This document shows positions 56,946 to 64,000 of a DNA stretch of 64,000 bases, piece by piece (position 1 is the first letter of the stretch; every line of letters starts with the position of its first letter). A program made the position numbers and the translations under genes. The DNA comes from Chloroflexota bacterium (GTDB lineage Bacteria; Chloroflexota; Anaerolineae; UBA4142), in contig JACQYF010000122.1 of the NCBI GenBank assembly GCA_016208315.1, forward strand, positions 21,673 through 85,672, read 5' to 3'. The notes under the pieces were generated by a model. It searched no databases. It saw only the letters and a list, made by a program, of their open reading frames with translations, and was not told the origin of the DNA.

Positions 56946-58820
56946 TCATGCCCGCTCCAGCGCCCGCGCCGTGGCCTTGTCCCGCGCGGCTCTTTCCTTG
57001 TGGCGATCCTCCGTGCCGATAATCTTTTTGCGAATTCGAAAACTCTTGGGCGTCACTTCCAGCAACTCGTCTTCCGAAATGTATTCGAGGGCCTCGTCGA
57101 GACTCATCAGTCGCGGCGGCGTGAGCCGCACCATGATGTCTTCGTTCGAGCTGCGGACGTTCGTCAGGTGCTTTTTCTTGCACACGTTCACCGCAATGTC
57201 GCCCTCGCGCGCCTGCTCGCCGATCACCATCCCCTCGTACACTTCAACGCCCGGCCCGATAAACAACATACCGCGACCTTCCGCGTTGTGCAGCGCGTAA
57301 CTCGTCGTGAATCCCGTCTCCCAAGCGACCAGTGACCCATGCTCGCGTGTCGCGATTTCGCCCGCGAGCGGCAGGTAGCCGTGAAAAAGCGCGTGCATGA
57401 CGCCAGTGCCGCGGGTCGCGGTGAGGAACTTGCTGCGGAATCCGAGGAGCCCGCGCGTCGGAACGAGATAGCGCAGATGCACGCTGCCGTCGTCGGCAGT
57501 GTGCATCTCCTTCAGCGTGCCGCGCCGCATGCCGAGACCTTCCATCACCACGCCCAGGAAATCGCCCCCCACTTCGATATAAACCTCTTCGACCGGTTCG
57601 AGCGTCTGCCCATTCTTTTCCTTGAAAATCACTTCCGGCTTGGACACCTGGAACTCGTACCCCTCGCGCCGCATCGTCTCGACCAAGATGGCGAGGTGCA
57701 GTTCGCCGCGTCCGGAAACGATGAACGTATCCGGCGTTTCCGTTTCGTCCACGCGCAGACTGACGTTCGATTCCAATTCCTTGAACAGCCGCTCGCGCAA
57801 CTTGCGCGACGTGCTCCACGTCCCCTCGCGGCCCGTGAACGGCGACGTGTTCACGCCGAACGCCATCCGCACGGTTGGCGCTTCGACGCTAATCGGCGGC
57901 AGCGGCTTGGGATCGCTCGCGTCCGCCACCGTCTCGCCGATGTAGACTTCGGGCAAGCCGGTGAGCGCGACGATTTCGCCCGCGGCGACCTCGCTCACCG
58001 GAATGCGTTCCAAACCCTGATGCACGAATAATTCCGCGATCTTGCCCGGCGTCATCGTGCCATCGTGCGCGATCCGCATCACTTGCTGCGCGGGCCGCAG
58101 CGTCCCCGCGAACAGCCGCCCAATCGCGATGCGGCCTTTGTAATCGTCGTAGGCAAGCGTGGTAACTAGTAATTGCGATGGCCTGTCCGGCTCGACCTGT
58201 GGCGCGGGCAGATAATTCACAATCGTATCAAACAACGGCTGCAAATCACCCCCACCCCCATCCCCTCCCCCGCTTGCAGGGGAGGGGGGCGTAATCGTCG
58301 CGGTGCCGCGGATCGCGTCGGTATAGACAATCGGAAATTCCGCTTGCGCGTCCGTCGCGCCGAGGTCAATGAAGAGGTCGAAGGTCGCGTTCGCCACGTG
58401 GTTCAGACGCGCGTTGGGGCGGTCCACCTTGTTGATGACGACGATGGCCTTGTGCCCCAATTCGAGCGCCTTGCGGAGCACGAACCGCGTCTGCGGCATC
58501 GGCCCATCCACCGCGTCCACGAGCAGCAGCACGCCGTCTACCATATTGAGCACGCGCTCGACCTCGCCGCCAAAATCGGCATGGCCGGGCGTATCCACGA
58601 TGTTGATTTTGGTGCCGCGGTAGGTGATCGCGGTATTCTTGGCGAGGATGGTGATACCGCGCTCGCGCTCCAAATCGTTGGAATCCATCACGCGCTCGAC
58701 GACGGTCTGGTTCTCGCGAAAGATATGCGATTGCCTGAGCATCCCGTCAACCAGCGTCGTCTTGCCGTGGTCAACGTGAGCGATAATGGCGATGTTGCGA
58801 AGGTCGTTACGTACTGGCAT
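56946..58820 (-). CDS. typA: Ribosome-associated GTPase TypA/BipA
   Basis: Translational GTPase of 624 residues that assists ribosome assembly under stress. G1 is AHVDHGKTT (12-20), the switch region has ERERGITI, G3 is [10 protein letters not shown], and G4 is NKVDRPNA. The EF-G-like domains III and V ([37 protein letters not shown]) and the TypA-specific C-terminus ([26 protein letters not shown]) are intact. A short Pro/Gly/Asp-rich segment ([14 protein letters not shown], about 185-198) is coded by a palindromic element and is absent from typical TypA. ATG 58820 has GGAG upstream. Confidence 0.95.
   Translation of the reverse strand: MPVRNDLRNIAIIAHVDHGKTTLVDGMLRQSHIFRENQTVVERVMDSNDLERERGITILAKNTAITYRGTKINIVDTPGHADFGGEVERVLNMVDGVLLLVDAVDGPMPQTRFVLRKALELGHKAIVVINKVDRPNARLNHVANATFDLFIDLGATDAQAEFPIVYTDAIRGTATITPPSPASGGGDGGGGDLQPLFDTIVNYLPAPQVEPDRPSQLLVTTLAYDDYKGRIAIGRLFAGTLRPAQQVMRIAHDGTMTPGKIAELFVHQGLERIPVSEVAAGEIVALTGLPEVYIGETVADASDPKPLPPISVEAPTVRMAFGVNTSPFTGREGTWSTSRKLRERLFKELESNVSLRVDETETPDTFIVSGRGELHLAILVETMRREGYEFQVSKPEVIFKEKNGQTLEPVEEVYIEVGGDFLGVVMEGLGMRRGTLKEMHTADDGSVHLRYLVPTRGLLGFRSKFLTATRGTGVMHALFHGYLPLAGEIATREHGSLVAWETGFTTSYALHNAEGRGMLFIGPGVEVYEGMVIGEQAREGDIAVNVCKKKHLTNVRSSNEDIMVRLTPPRLMSLDEALEYISEDELLEVTPKSFRIRKKIIGTEDRHKERAARDKATARALERA
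58246..58290. repeat. Family A-like palindromic element inside typA
   Basis: C-rich arm (cacccccacccccatcccc) and G-rich arm (caggggaggggggcg) around CCCCGCTTGC, read in frame in a loop between the GTPase domain and domain II. Confidence 0.7.
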
Positions 58821-58837
58821 GGGAACTCCAAATGAAA

Positions 58838-58915
58838 AAGTAGACAGGGAAACAGGTATATAGGTAAACAGGGTATCCATGTCTACCTGTGTACTTGTTT
58901 CCCTGTCTACCTGCG
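58838..58915. repeat. Palindromic array (family B) upstream of typA
   Basis: AGTAGACAGGGAAACAGGTATATAGG units face CTACCTGTGTACTTGTTTCCCTGTCTACC. It lies in the typA leader. Confidence 0.75.
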
Positions 58916-58920
58916 CCAAC

Positions 58921-58957
58921 AAAAACCTCGGCGCCGGATGGAGCCGAGGAGATGCAT
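58921..58957 (-). promoter_or_regulatory. typA leader attenuator with a possible leader peptide
   Basis: On the minus strand, stem CCTCGGC/GCCGAGG (58926-58949) is followed by TTTTT, forming a terminator about 30-50 bases after the promoter. A short frame beginning at 58957 ([16 protein letters not shown]) runs straight through it, as in peptide-coupled attenuators. Confidence 0.5.
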
Positions 58958-58978
58958 TGCTCGGTCAGAATTGGTTGT

Positions 58979-59007
58979 ATTATACGCGGATTGGGGCGGA
59001 TTGGCAA
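58979..59007 (-). promoter_or_regulatory. Promoter of typA
   Basis: On the minus strand TTGCCA (59002-59007), 17 bases, TATAAT (58979-58984). It gives a leader of about 150 bases containing the attenuator and a family B array. Confidence 0.75.
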
Positions 59008-59021
59008 ATTGGGTTTGGCTT

Positions 59022-59050
59022 TTGCCGCGGTGTTCGTTTCAGAGTATAAT
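59022..59050 (+). promoter_or_regulatory. Promoter of the small gene pair at 59086
   Basis: TTGCCG (59022-59027), 17 bases, TATAAT (59045-59050). Confidence 0.72.
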
Positions 59051-59085
59051 GGCAGCACTCGGTTTGAGCCTCAAAAAGGATACCT

Positions 59086-59349
59086 GTGGAGAATGCGGTA
59101 ACTTTCAAGAACGGCGTCCCTATCCGTCTAACCGATGAGCGATGGGCACACATCACGGAAGAACATGCCGAATTGGCAGGGTGGCGCTTTGAAGTGGTGG
59201 AAAATATCGCTGAACCAACGCGTATTCTCGCGGGAGGCGCAGGAGAACTGTTGGCAACCCGCGAAATCGAAGCAGGCAAATGGCTTGTAGTCGTGTATCG
59301 TGAATTGGAAAAGGACGGATTCGTGATTACCGCATTTCTCACTCGTTGA
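59086..59349 (+). CDS. PBECR-like small nuclease-fold protein
   Basis: 87 residues: LTDERWAHITEEHAEL, ENIAEPTRILAGGAGELLATRE, KWLVVVYRELEKDGFVITAFLTR. This pattern recalls the phage-barnase-EndoU-colicin-RelE-like (PBECR) nuclease-fold proteins that often accompany DUF2283 proteins. The conserved H-x3-H-x-E-L and the C-terminal Y-R-E...D-G-F-x-I-T-A-F are present. The start is a GTG at 59086 with AAAGGA upstream. A toxin-like role in a toxin-antitoxin pair is possible but unproven. Confidence 0.72.
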   Translation: MENAVTFKNGVPIRLTDERWAHITEEHAELAGWRFEVVENIAEPTRILAGGAGELLATREIEAGKWLVVVYRELEKDGFVITAFLTR

Positions 59350-59377
59350 ATTCGTTCTTGAAAAAGAGGAGACAGCT

Positions 59378-59605
59378 ATGGCCGTAACTGATATTCGTGA
59401 ATACCTGAAACTTGTGCCAGCCGTCAAGAAGTCGCCGCAACACTTGCTTTGGATGTCCTATGACTCCGAGGCGGATACGCTCTACGTCAATTTCAAAAAG
59501 CCAAGTTACGCGACCGATAGCGAACTGACCGACAATGATGTTATCATTCGCTACGAGGACAAACAAGTCGTTGGCTTGACAATCCTGCACGCTAGTAAGC
59601 GATAG
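59378..59605 (+). CDS. DUF2283 family protein
   Basis: 75 residues with the DUF2283 core: MSYDSEADTLYVNF, ATDSELTDNDVIIRYEDKQVVGLTILHASKR. AAAGAGGAG precedes the ATG. It follows the PBECR-like gene by 28 bases on the same strand; the two commonly sit together and are suspected toxin-antitoxin partners. Confidence 0.85.
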   Translation: MAVTDIREYLKLVPAVKKSPQHLLWMSYDSEADTLYVNFKKPSYATDSELTDNDVIIRYEDKQVVGLTILHASKR

Positions 59606-59642
59606 CGCCTTGACCAGTTACAAAGAACTCTGGTACGTTCCC

Positions 59643-59843
59643 ATGAAAAAGACGTTTAACGCCGTGGCGATGAAACGCCGCGCTTCTGAAGAAATCTATA
59701 AACAGATTGCAGGGATGACCGTGGAGCAGCACCTGGCTTTTTGGCAAGAGCACACGCGAGCGTTGCAGAAAAGTCAAGCCGCGCGAGCCAAACGCCGCGC
59801 GTCTCGTTCGTCAAGACCAGCTATGACATCGGTATCCCGCTAG
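59643..59843 (+). CDS. Small basic helical protein of unknown function
   Basis: 66 residues if started at ATG 59643: MKKTFNAVAMKRRASEEIYK, then IAGMTVEQHLAFWQEHTRAL and an Arg/Ser-rich tail. The helical middle with T-x-E-Q-x-L-x-F-W resembles short antitoxin-like partners often seen beside small toxins. I do not recognise a named family. Upstream frame codons starting at a TTG (59610) are less likely, as no ribosome binding site precedes them. Confidence 0.5.
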   Translation: MKKTFNAVAMKRRASEEIYKQIAGMTVEQHLAFWQEHTRALQKSQAARAKRRASRSSRPAMTSVSR

Positions 59844-59885
59844 TTAAAGGTGTTGCCGCGCTCTTGATTCCGAAGGAGGGGCTTG

Positions 59886-62234
59886 ATGACCGAAGCCGAC
59901 ACCTGTCGCACCTATGTCGTTCCCAAACTCCACGCGGCGGGATGGAGCGATGAACAAATCCGCGAGCAAGTGACGTTCACCGATGGACGGATCATCCCTA
60001 TTGGCGCAACACACGCGCGCCGGCCGGGCAAGCGCGCCGACTACATCTTGCGCTATCGCGCCGATTTCCCGATTGCCGTGGTCGAAGCGAAAGCCGAATA
60101 CAGAAATCCGGGCGATGGGTTGCAGCAAGCGATGGACTATGCCGAGATTCTCGGTTATCGCTTTGCTTATTCGACGAACGGCAGGGGCATCGTCGAGCAC
60201 GATTATTCGACGGGATTGGAACGCAAATTAGAGGAATTCCCTTCGCCCGATGAACTGTGGGGGCGATATCGTGGCGATGTCCAGCTTTACAAAGACAAAG
60301 ACGCCGACGACTTGTTGTATCCCTTTCATCGCGAAGTTGGCAAGCAGCCCCGCTATTATCAAGAAATCGCCATCAATCGCGCGGTCCAAGCCGTCGTCAA
60401 AGAGCAAAAACGGATCCTCATCACGATGGCGACGGGAACGGGCAAGACCTTTGTCGCGTTTCAAATCGTATGGAAACTCTGGAAGTCACGGCGCAAGAAG
60501 AAAATACTCTTCCTCGCCGACCGAAATATCCTCGTGGACTATGCCGAGGCACACGACTTTTCGCCGTTAGGCGACGCGGCGACCAAAATCCAAACCCGCG
60601 CGCACAAAAGCCGCGAGATTTTCTTTGCCATTTATCAGGCCATTGCCGACCGCGATAACGCGCCCGGGCTTTACCGCGAATATCCACGCGATTTCTTCGA
60701 CCTGATCATCGTGGACGAATGTCATCGCGGCAGCGCCAAAGACGAGAGCAACTGGCGGCAAATCCTCGAATACTTCGAGCCGGCCACCCAGATTGGGATG
60801 ACCGCGACCCCCAAGCGCGACGCCAACGTGGATACCTACAACTATTTTGGCGATCCGGTCTACACCTACAGCTTGAAAACGGGAATTGACGACGGCTTTC
60901 TCGCGCCGTACCGCGTGCAGCGCGTCGTGCCGAACGTGGACGCGCTGGGTTGGCGACCCGCGTCCGGGGAGCGCGACCGCTTTGGCCGCGAAATTCCCGA
61001 CGGCTTGTACGGCACGAAAGACTATGAGCGGGTGATTTCGATTCTGGCGCGCACGCAAGCCGTCGCCAAGCACCTTACGCAATATCTCCGCGCCACCGGC
61101 CGGATGGCAAAGACGATCGTTTTCTGCGTGGACCAAGAACATGCCGAAGACATGCGCCTCGCGCTGGCGCAAGAAAATGCCGATCTCGTCAAGAAATATC
61201 CCCACTATGTCGCGCGCGTCGTCTCGGACGAAAAGAGAATCGGGCGCGGCTACCTGGATGATTTTCAAGACCCCGAGAAAGCCACCCCCGTGATCGTGAC
61301 CACTTCACAGATGCTGACGACGGGCGTGGACGTGCCCACGTGCAAGAACGTGGTCTTGTTCAAACCCATCGGTTCGATTGTTGAGTTCAAGCAAATTATC
61401 GGCCGCGGCACTCGCGTGCGCGCGGATTTCGACAAGTTATGGTTCACGATCATTGATTACACGGGCGCAACCGCCTTGTTCACCGATCCGTTGTTCGACG
61501 GCGACCCCGAAACGCCGCCGCGGGTTGAGACGATTGACGCGCAGGGTAACGTGATCGCGAGTGAGGAAGTGGATGTTGAACCGAGCGCATCGATTGAAGT
61601 AAACGAATCCAACATCCCAGCGCCACCGGAATTGCCTATTGACGCAGGACGCGAACCGGCGCACAAGTACTATGTAGATGACGTGCCGGTGTGGATTACG
61701 GCCGAGCAAGCGTTCGAATTGGCCCCGGATGGACACGTTCTCAGAACGGTTGAGTTTACGCGCTATGCGCGTGAGCAAATTCGTCGCATCGCGCCAAATA
61801 CCGAACATCTGCACGTCGTCTGGGGCCAGGCGCAGCGGCGTGACGAAATCATTCACGAACTGCGAATGCGCGGCGTAGATTTGGACCACCTTGCCAAAAC
61901 GGCAAACCAGCCGGATGCCGACCCGCTCGATTTGCTTTTGTACGTGGCCTACAATGCGCCGTGTCTTTCACGCCGCGAGCGCGCCCAGCAGTTGAAATCC
62001 AAGCGGGCCACATTTTTCAACACGTACACGCCTGCCGCGCGCGAGGTGCTGGAAGTCATCTTGGACAAATACGCCGATTACGGTTTCAGAAATCTGCAGG
62101 ACTGGAGTGAATTGCTCAAGGTCGAGCCGCTCAACGCGAAAGGCACGCCGCTTGAAATCGCCGCGCTCTTTGGCGGCGCGGTGGAAATGAAGTGCGCGGT
62201 TGAACAGATGCAAGCGTTGTTGTATTCGGATTAG
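59886..62234 (+). CDS. hsdR: Type I restriction endonuclease subunit R
   Basis: 782-residue motor and nuclease subunit. N-terminal PD-(D/E)xK nuclease: RADYILRYRADFPIAVVEAKAEY (about 50-75). Helicase motifs: Walker A in TMATGTGKTFVAFQ, DEAH-like IIVDECHRGSAKDE, TATPKRD, then the second RecA-like domain with TSQMLTTGVDVPTC and IGRGTRVR. A C-terminal helical domain (about 600-782) would bind the methylase. AAGGAGG lies upstream of ATG 59886. It is five bases ahead of hsdM, so the two are an operon. The R-M order fits type I systems of the EcoEI (type IB-like) group. Confidence 0.92.
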   Translation: MTEADTCRTYVVPKLHAAGWSDEQIREQVTFTDGRIIPIGATHARRPGKRADYILRYRADFPIAVVEAKAEYRNPGDGLQQAMDYAEILGYRFAYSTNGRGIVEHDYSTGLERKLEEFPSPDELWGRYRGDVQLYKDKDADDLLYPFHREVGKQPRYYQEIAINRAVQAVVKEQKRILITMATGTGKTFVAFQIVWKLWKSRRKKKILFLADRNILVDYAEAHDFSPLGDAATKIQTRAHKSREIFFAIYQAIADRDNAPGLYREYPRDFFDLIIVDECHRGSAKDESNWRQILEYFEPATQIGMTATPKRDANVDTYNYFGDPVYTYSLKTGIDDGFLAPYRVQRVVPNVDALGWRPASGERDRFGREIPDGLYGTKDYERVISILARTQAVAKHLTQYLRATGRMAKTIVFCVDQEHAEDMRLALAQENADLVKKYPHYVARVVSDEKRIGRGYLDDFQDPEKATPVIVTTSQMLTTGVDVPTCKNVVLFKPIGSIVEFKQIIGRGTRVRADFDKLWFTIIDYTGATALFTDPLFDGDPETPPRVETIDAQGNVIASEEVDVEPSASIEVNESNIPAPPELPIDAGREPAHKYYVDDVPVWITAEQAFELAPDGHVLRTVEFTRYAREQIRRIAPNTEHLHVVWGQAQRRDEIIHELRMRGVDLDHLAKTANQPDADPLDLLLYVAYNAPCLSRRERAQQLKSKRATFFNTYTPAAREVLEVILDKYADYGFRNLQDWSELLKVEPLNAKGTPLEIAALFGGAVEMKCAVEQMQALLYSD

Positions 62235-62239
62235 AAACC

Positions 62240-63766
62240 ATGCGCCAGCCAAAATCGAAAAAGATAAGAACACAGCCCACACTGCCGCAGCTCGCGTCCG
62301 CGCCAAACAACGGGACGAGCAAAGCCCAACTCTCCTCCGTCATCAAATCCGCGCGCGACATTATGCGCAAGGACGCGGGCTTGAATGGCGACCTCGACCG
62401 CTTGCCCCAACTCTCGTGGGTGCTCTTCCTGAAATGCTTTGACGATCTCGAACTGCGCCGCGAACAAGAAGCGGTAATGCGCGGTCAACCGTACAAGCCC
62501 ATCATCCCGCAAGCGTATCGCTGGCGAGATTGGGCCGCCGACGAGAACAAGGGGCGCACCGGGGAAGACCTGCTCAAGTTCGTGAATGACGACCTCTTGC
62601 CGAACCTGCGCGGGCTGAACGGTTCAGACGAGCGGCAGACGATCGCCGACGTTTTCAAAGAAACGTTCAATCGCTTCCTCTCCGGCTTTCTCTTGCGCGA
62701 CGTCGTCAACCTCGTCAACCGCATCAATTTCAATTCGAGCGACGACATTCACACGCTGAGCCATCTCTACGAATCCATGCTCAAGGAGATGCGCGACGCG
62801 GCGGGCGATTCCGGCGAGTTTTACACGCCGCGCCCCGTCGTGCGCTTCATCGTCGAGCGCGTCGAGCCGAAATTGGGCGACAAGGTTCTCGATCCGGCGT
62901 GCGGCACGGGCGGCTTTTTGGTTGAGACCTACAACCTGCTCGAACAGCAACAGCACACGGTCGAGGATCGCGAAACCCTGCAAACCGCAACACTTTACGG
63001 CGTGGAAAAGAAGCCAATGCCGTTTCTCTTGGGCATGATGAATCTGCTCTTGCACGGCGTTGACCGTCCGAACTTGCGCCGCGATAACGCGCTCAAGAAT
63101 CCGCTGCGCGAGATCACCGCAAAAGATCGCGTGAACGTGATCGTGACGAATCCGCCGTTCGGCGGCGAAGAGGAACGCGGCATTCAATTGAACTTTCCCG
63201 AAGCCACGCGCACGAGCGAGACAGCGCTGCTCTTTGTGCAATTCATCATGCGCTCGCTTAAAGAAGGCGGACGCTGCGGCATGGTCGTTCCGAACGGCAC
63301 GCTCTTTGGCGACGGCGTCGCGGCGCGCGTCAAGGAGCAATTACTGACCGATTTCAACCTACACACGATTGTGCGCCTGCCGAATGGCGTCTTTGCGCCC
63401 TACACGAGCATTCCCACGAACCTGCTTTTCTTCGACAAGCCGGGGCCGACGACGAGCATCTGGTACTACGAATTGCCGTTGCCCGAAAGACGCAAGAATT
63501 ACACCAAGACCGCGCCGCTCCAAGACGCGGAATTCGATGGGTGTCGCGCGTTGTGGGGCAGACGCGAGGCGACGGCGCGAAGTTGGATCGTCGCAGCGAA
63601 AGATGTTGCCGCGAACAATTACAACTTGGACATCAAGAACCCGAACCGCGTAGACGATTACGAGCACATGCCGCCGGAGAAATTGGTCGCGGACATCACG
63701 GCGAAGGAGAAGCGGATTGCGGAGATCATGGCGGAGATCGCAGAGGCGCTAGAACCAAGGGGATGA
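62240..63766 (+). CDS. hsdM: Type I restriction-modification methyltransferase subunit M
   Basis: N6-adenine methyltransferase of 508 residues. N-terminal HsdM_N helical domain (about 30-160), then SAM site DPACGTGGFLVETYN and catalytic motif IV VTNPPFGG. A C-terminal coiled region (LVADITAKEKRIAEIMAEIAEAL) is typical for contact with HsdS. No specificity subunit gene follows: the next feature is a convergent partial gene. hsdS must lie beyond the window, in a rearranged place, or be missing. Confidence 0.94.
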   Translation: MRQPKSKKIRTQPTLPQLASAPNNGTSKAQLSSVIKSARDIMRKDAGLNGDLDRLPQLSWVLFLKCFDDLELRREQEAVMRGQPYKPIIPQAYRWRDWAADENKGRTGEDLLKFVNDDLLPNLRGLNGSDERQTIADVFKETFNRFLSGFLLRDVVNLVNRINFNSSDDIHTLSHLYESMLKEMRDAAGDSGEFYTPRPVVRFIVERVEPKLGDKVLDPACGTGGFLVETYNLLEQQQHTVEDRETLQTATLYGVEKKPMPFLLGMMNLLLHGVDRPNLRRDNALKNPLREITAKDRVNVIVTNPPFGGEEERGIQLNFPEATRTSETALLFVQFIMRSLKEGGRCGMVVPNGTLFGDGVAARVKEQLLTDFNLHTIVRLPNGVFAPYTSIPTNLLFFDKPGPTTSIWYYELPLPERRKNYTKTAPLQDAEFDGCRALWGRREATARSWIVAAKDVAANNYNLDIKNPNRVDDYEHMPPEKLVADITAKEKRIAEIMAEIAEALEPRG

Positions 63767-63797
63767 TTCTTGAAATCACAAATCCTGATTTCAAGAA
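63767..63797. terminator. Inverted repeat after hsdM
   Basis: 12-bp stem TTCTTGAAATCA/TGATTTCAAGAA with a CAAATCC loop directly after the hsdM stop. It overlaps the end of the convergent gene, so it probably ends both transcripts. Confidence 0.65.
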
Positions 63798-64000
63798 GGG
63801 GTGATTATTTCTGCTTCACCGACCTTTACTTCTGATAGGATAAGATAGTCTTCTTCCAGCGTTTGCAGCGCTTTGATTTCCATCCACCAATCCAAGAAAT
63901 CGAACGTTTCTTTGAGGTCTTGGCCGTCAAAACGGCGCGCGAACTCTTCCGAGGTCATTCCAAAGCGCTGTTCAAAGCCCGCCAGTTGCTCGCGGGTGAG
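63791..64000 (-). CDS. Hypothetical protein, partial
   Basis: The last 69 codons of a minus-strand gene that enters from beyond base 64000. It is acidic and helical: REQLAGFEQRFGMTSEEFAR, FDFLDWWMEIKALQTLEEDY, ending VGEAEIITPS. Such short sequences occur as small companion proteins of toxin-like genes, but I cannot name the family. Codon use looks like that of its neighbours. Confidence 0.6.
   Translation of the reverse strand, partial: LTREQLAGFEQRFGMTSEEFARRFDGQDLKETFDFLDWWMEIKALQTLEEDYLILSEVKVGEAEIITPS

Overview
The window reads as a piece of a bacterial chromosome, moderately GC-rich and densely coded on both strands. The likely source is an uncultured Chloroflexota (Anaerolineae-like) lineage. 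This rests on the gene mix: SpoVS and RicT without other sporulation genes, RNase Y, multi-GAF kinases, a GDP-deoxyhexose pathway and CoA-based fatty acid genes. It also rests on near-consensus promoters (TTGnnn, 17 bases, TATAAT) lying so close to the start codon that several transcripts must be leaderless. No marker gene settles the taxonomy, so the assignment is an inference.

Layout. 1-2596 (minus): exopolysaccharide genes, two Wzz-like chain-length proteins and a GT4 glycosyltransferase. 2672-5023: a REC-GAF-GAF-GAF histidine kinase. 5370-9584: an unusual secretion cassette with two small secreted proteins that share a signal-peptide motif, a SipW-like signal peptidase fused to a DUF5305-like domain and an HD-GYP domain, an RTX-like secreted protein, and a TPR protein ending in what looks like a dead signal peptidase. 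9782-15123: recA, recX, rny, spoVS and a PHP phosphoesterase. 15158-17717 (minus): ricT, holB and a Nudix gene. 17835-28169: GDP-sugar and polysaccharide genes (rmd-like, gmd, glmM, a phosphohexomutase, GT2, GT4) interleaved with a fused MNT-HEPN gene, a retropepsin-like gene, tatD and a polyprenyl synthase. 28256-32311: ftsK and a TolB-like lipoprotein. 32358-37465 (minus): ilvE-like, a membrane protein, cinA, proline dehydrogenase and an FAD oxidoreductase. 37592-44820 (minus): a GAF kinase, gyrB interrupted by a 482-residue intein with an HNH-type endonuclease region, and a membrane protein.

44999-50855: a TetR regulator with its own palindromic operator, then a fatty acid/CoA cluster (Cys-less redoxin, internally deleted SDR, thiolase, CaiB/BaiF, acyl-CoA dehydrogenase). 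51096-54415: a sensor kinase and response regulator pair. 54578-58820: glyA, three tRNAs (Ser-TGA, Ser-GCT, Arg-GCG), a VKOR gene and typA. 59086-64000: small PBECR-like and DUF2283 genes, then hsdR and hsdM of a type I restriction system, with no hsdS in view.

Two observations stand out. First, the VKOR gene has an in-frame TGA exactly where the first cysteine of its C-x-x-C redox motif should be. Eleven bases later comes a hairpin closely resembling the fdhF SECIS, and the frame then continues to a normal VKOR C-terminus followed directly by a terminator. This fits a selenocysteine-containing VKOR. Second, the signal peptidase/DUF5305/HD-GYP fusion joins protein export to a cyclic-di-GMP-type hydrolase domain in one polypeptide.

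The window is also full of palindromic repeat arrays of several unrelated sequence families. Most intergenic ones begin at the stop codon of the upstream gene. GC-rich ones sit in frame inside a GT4 gene, ftsK and typA.
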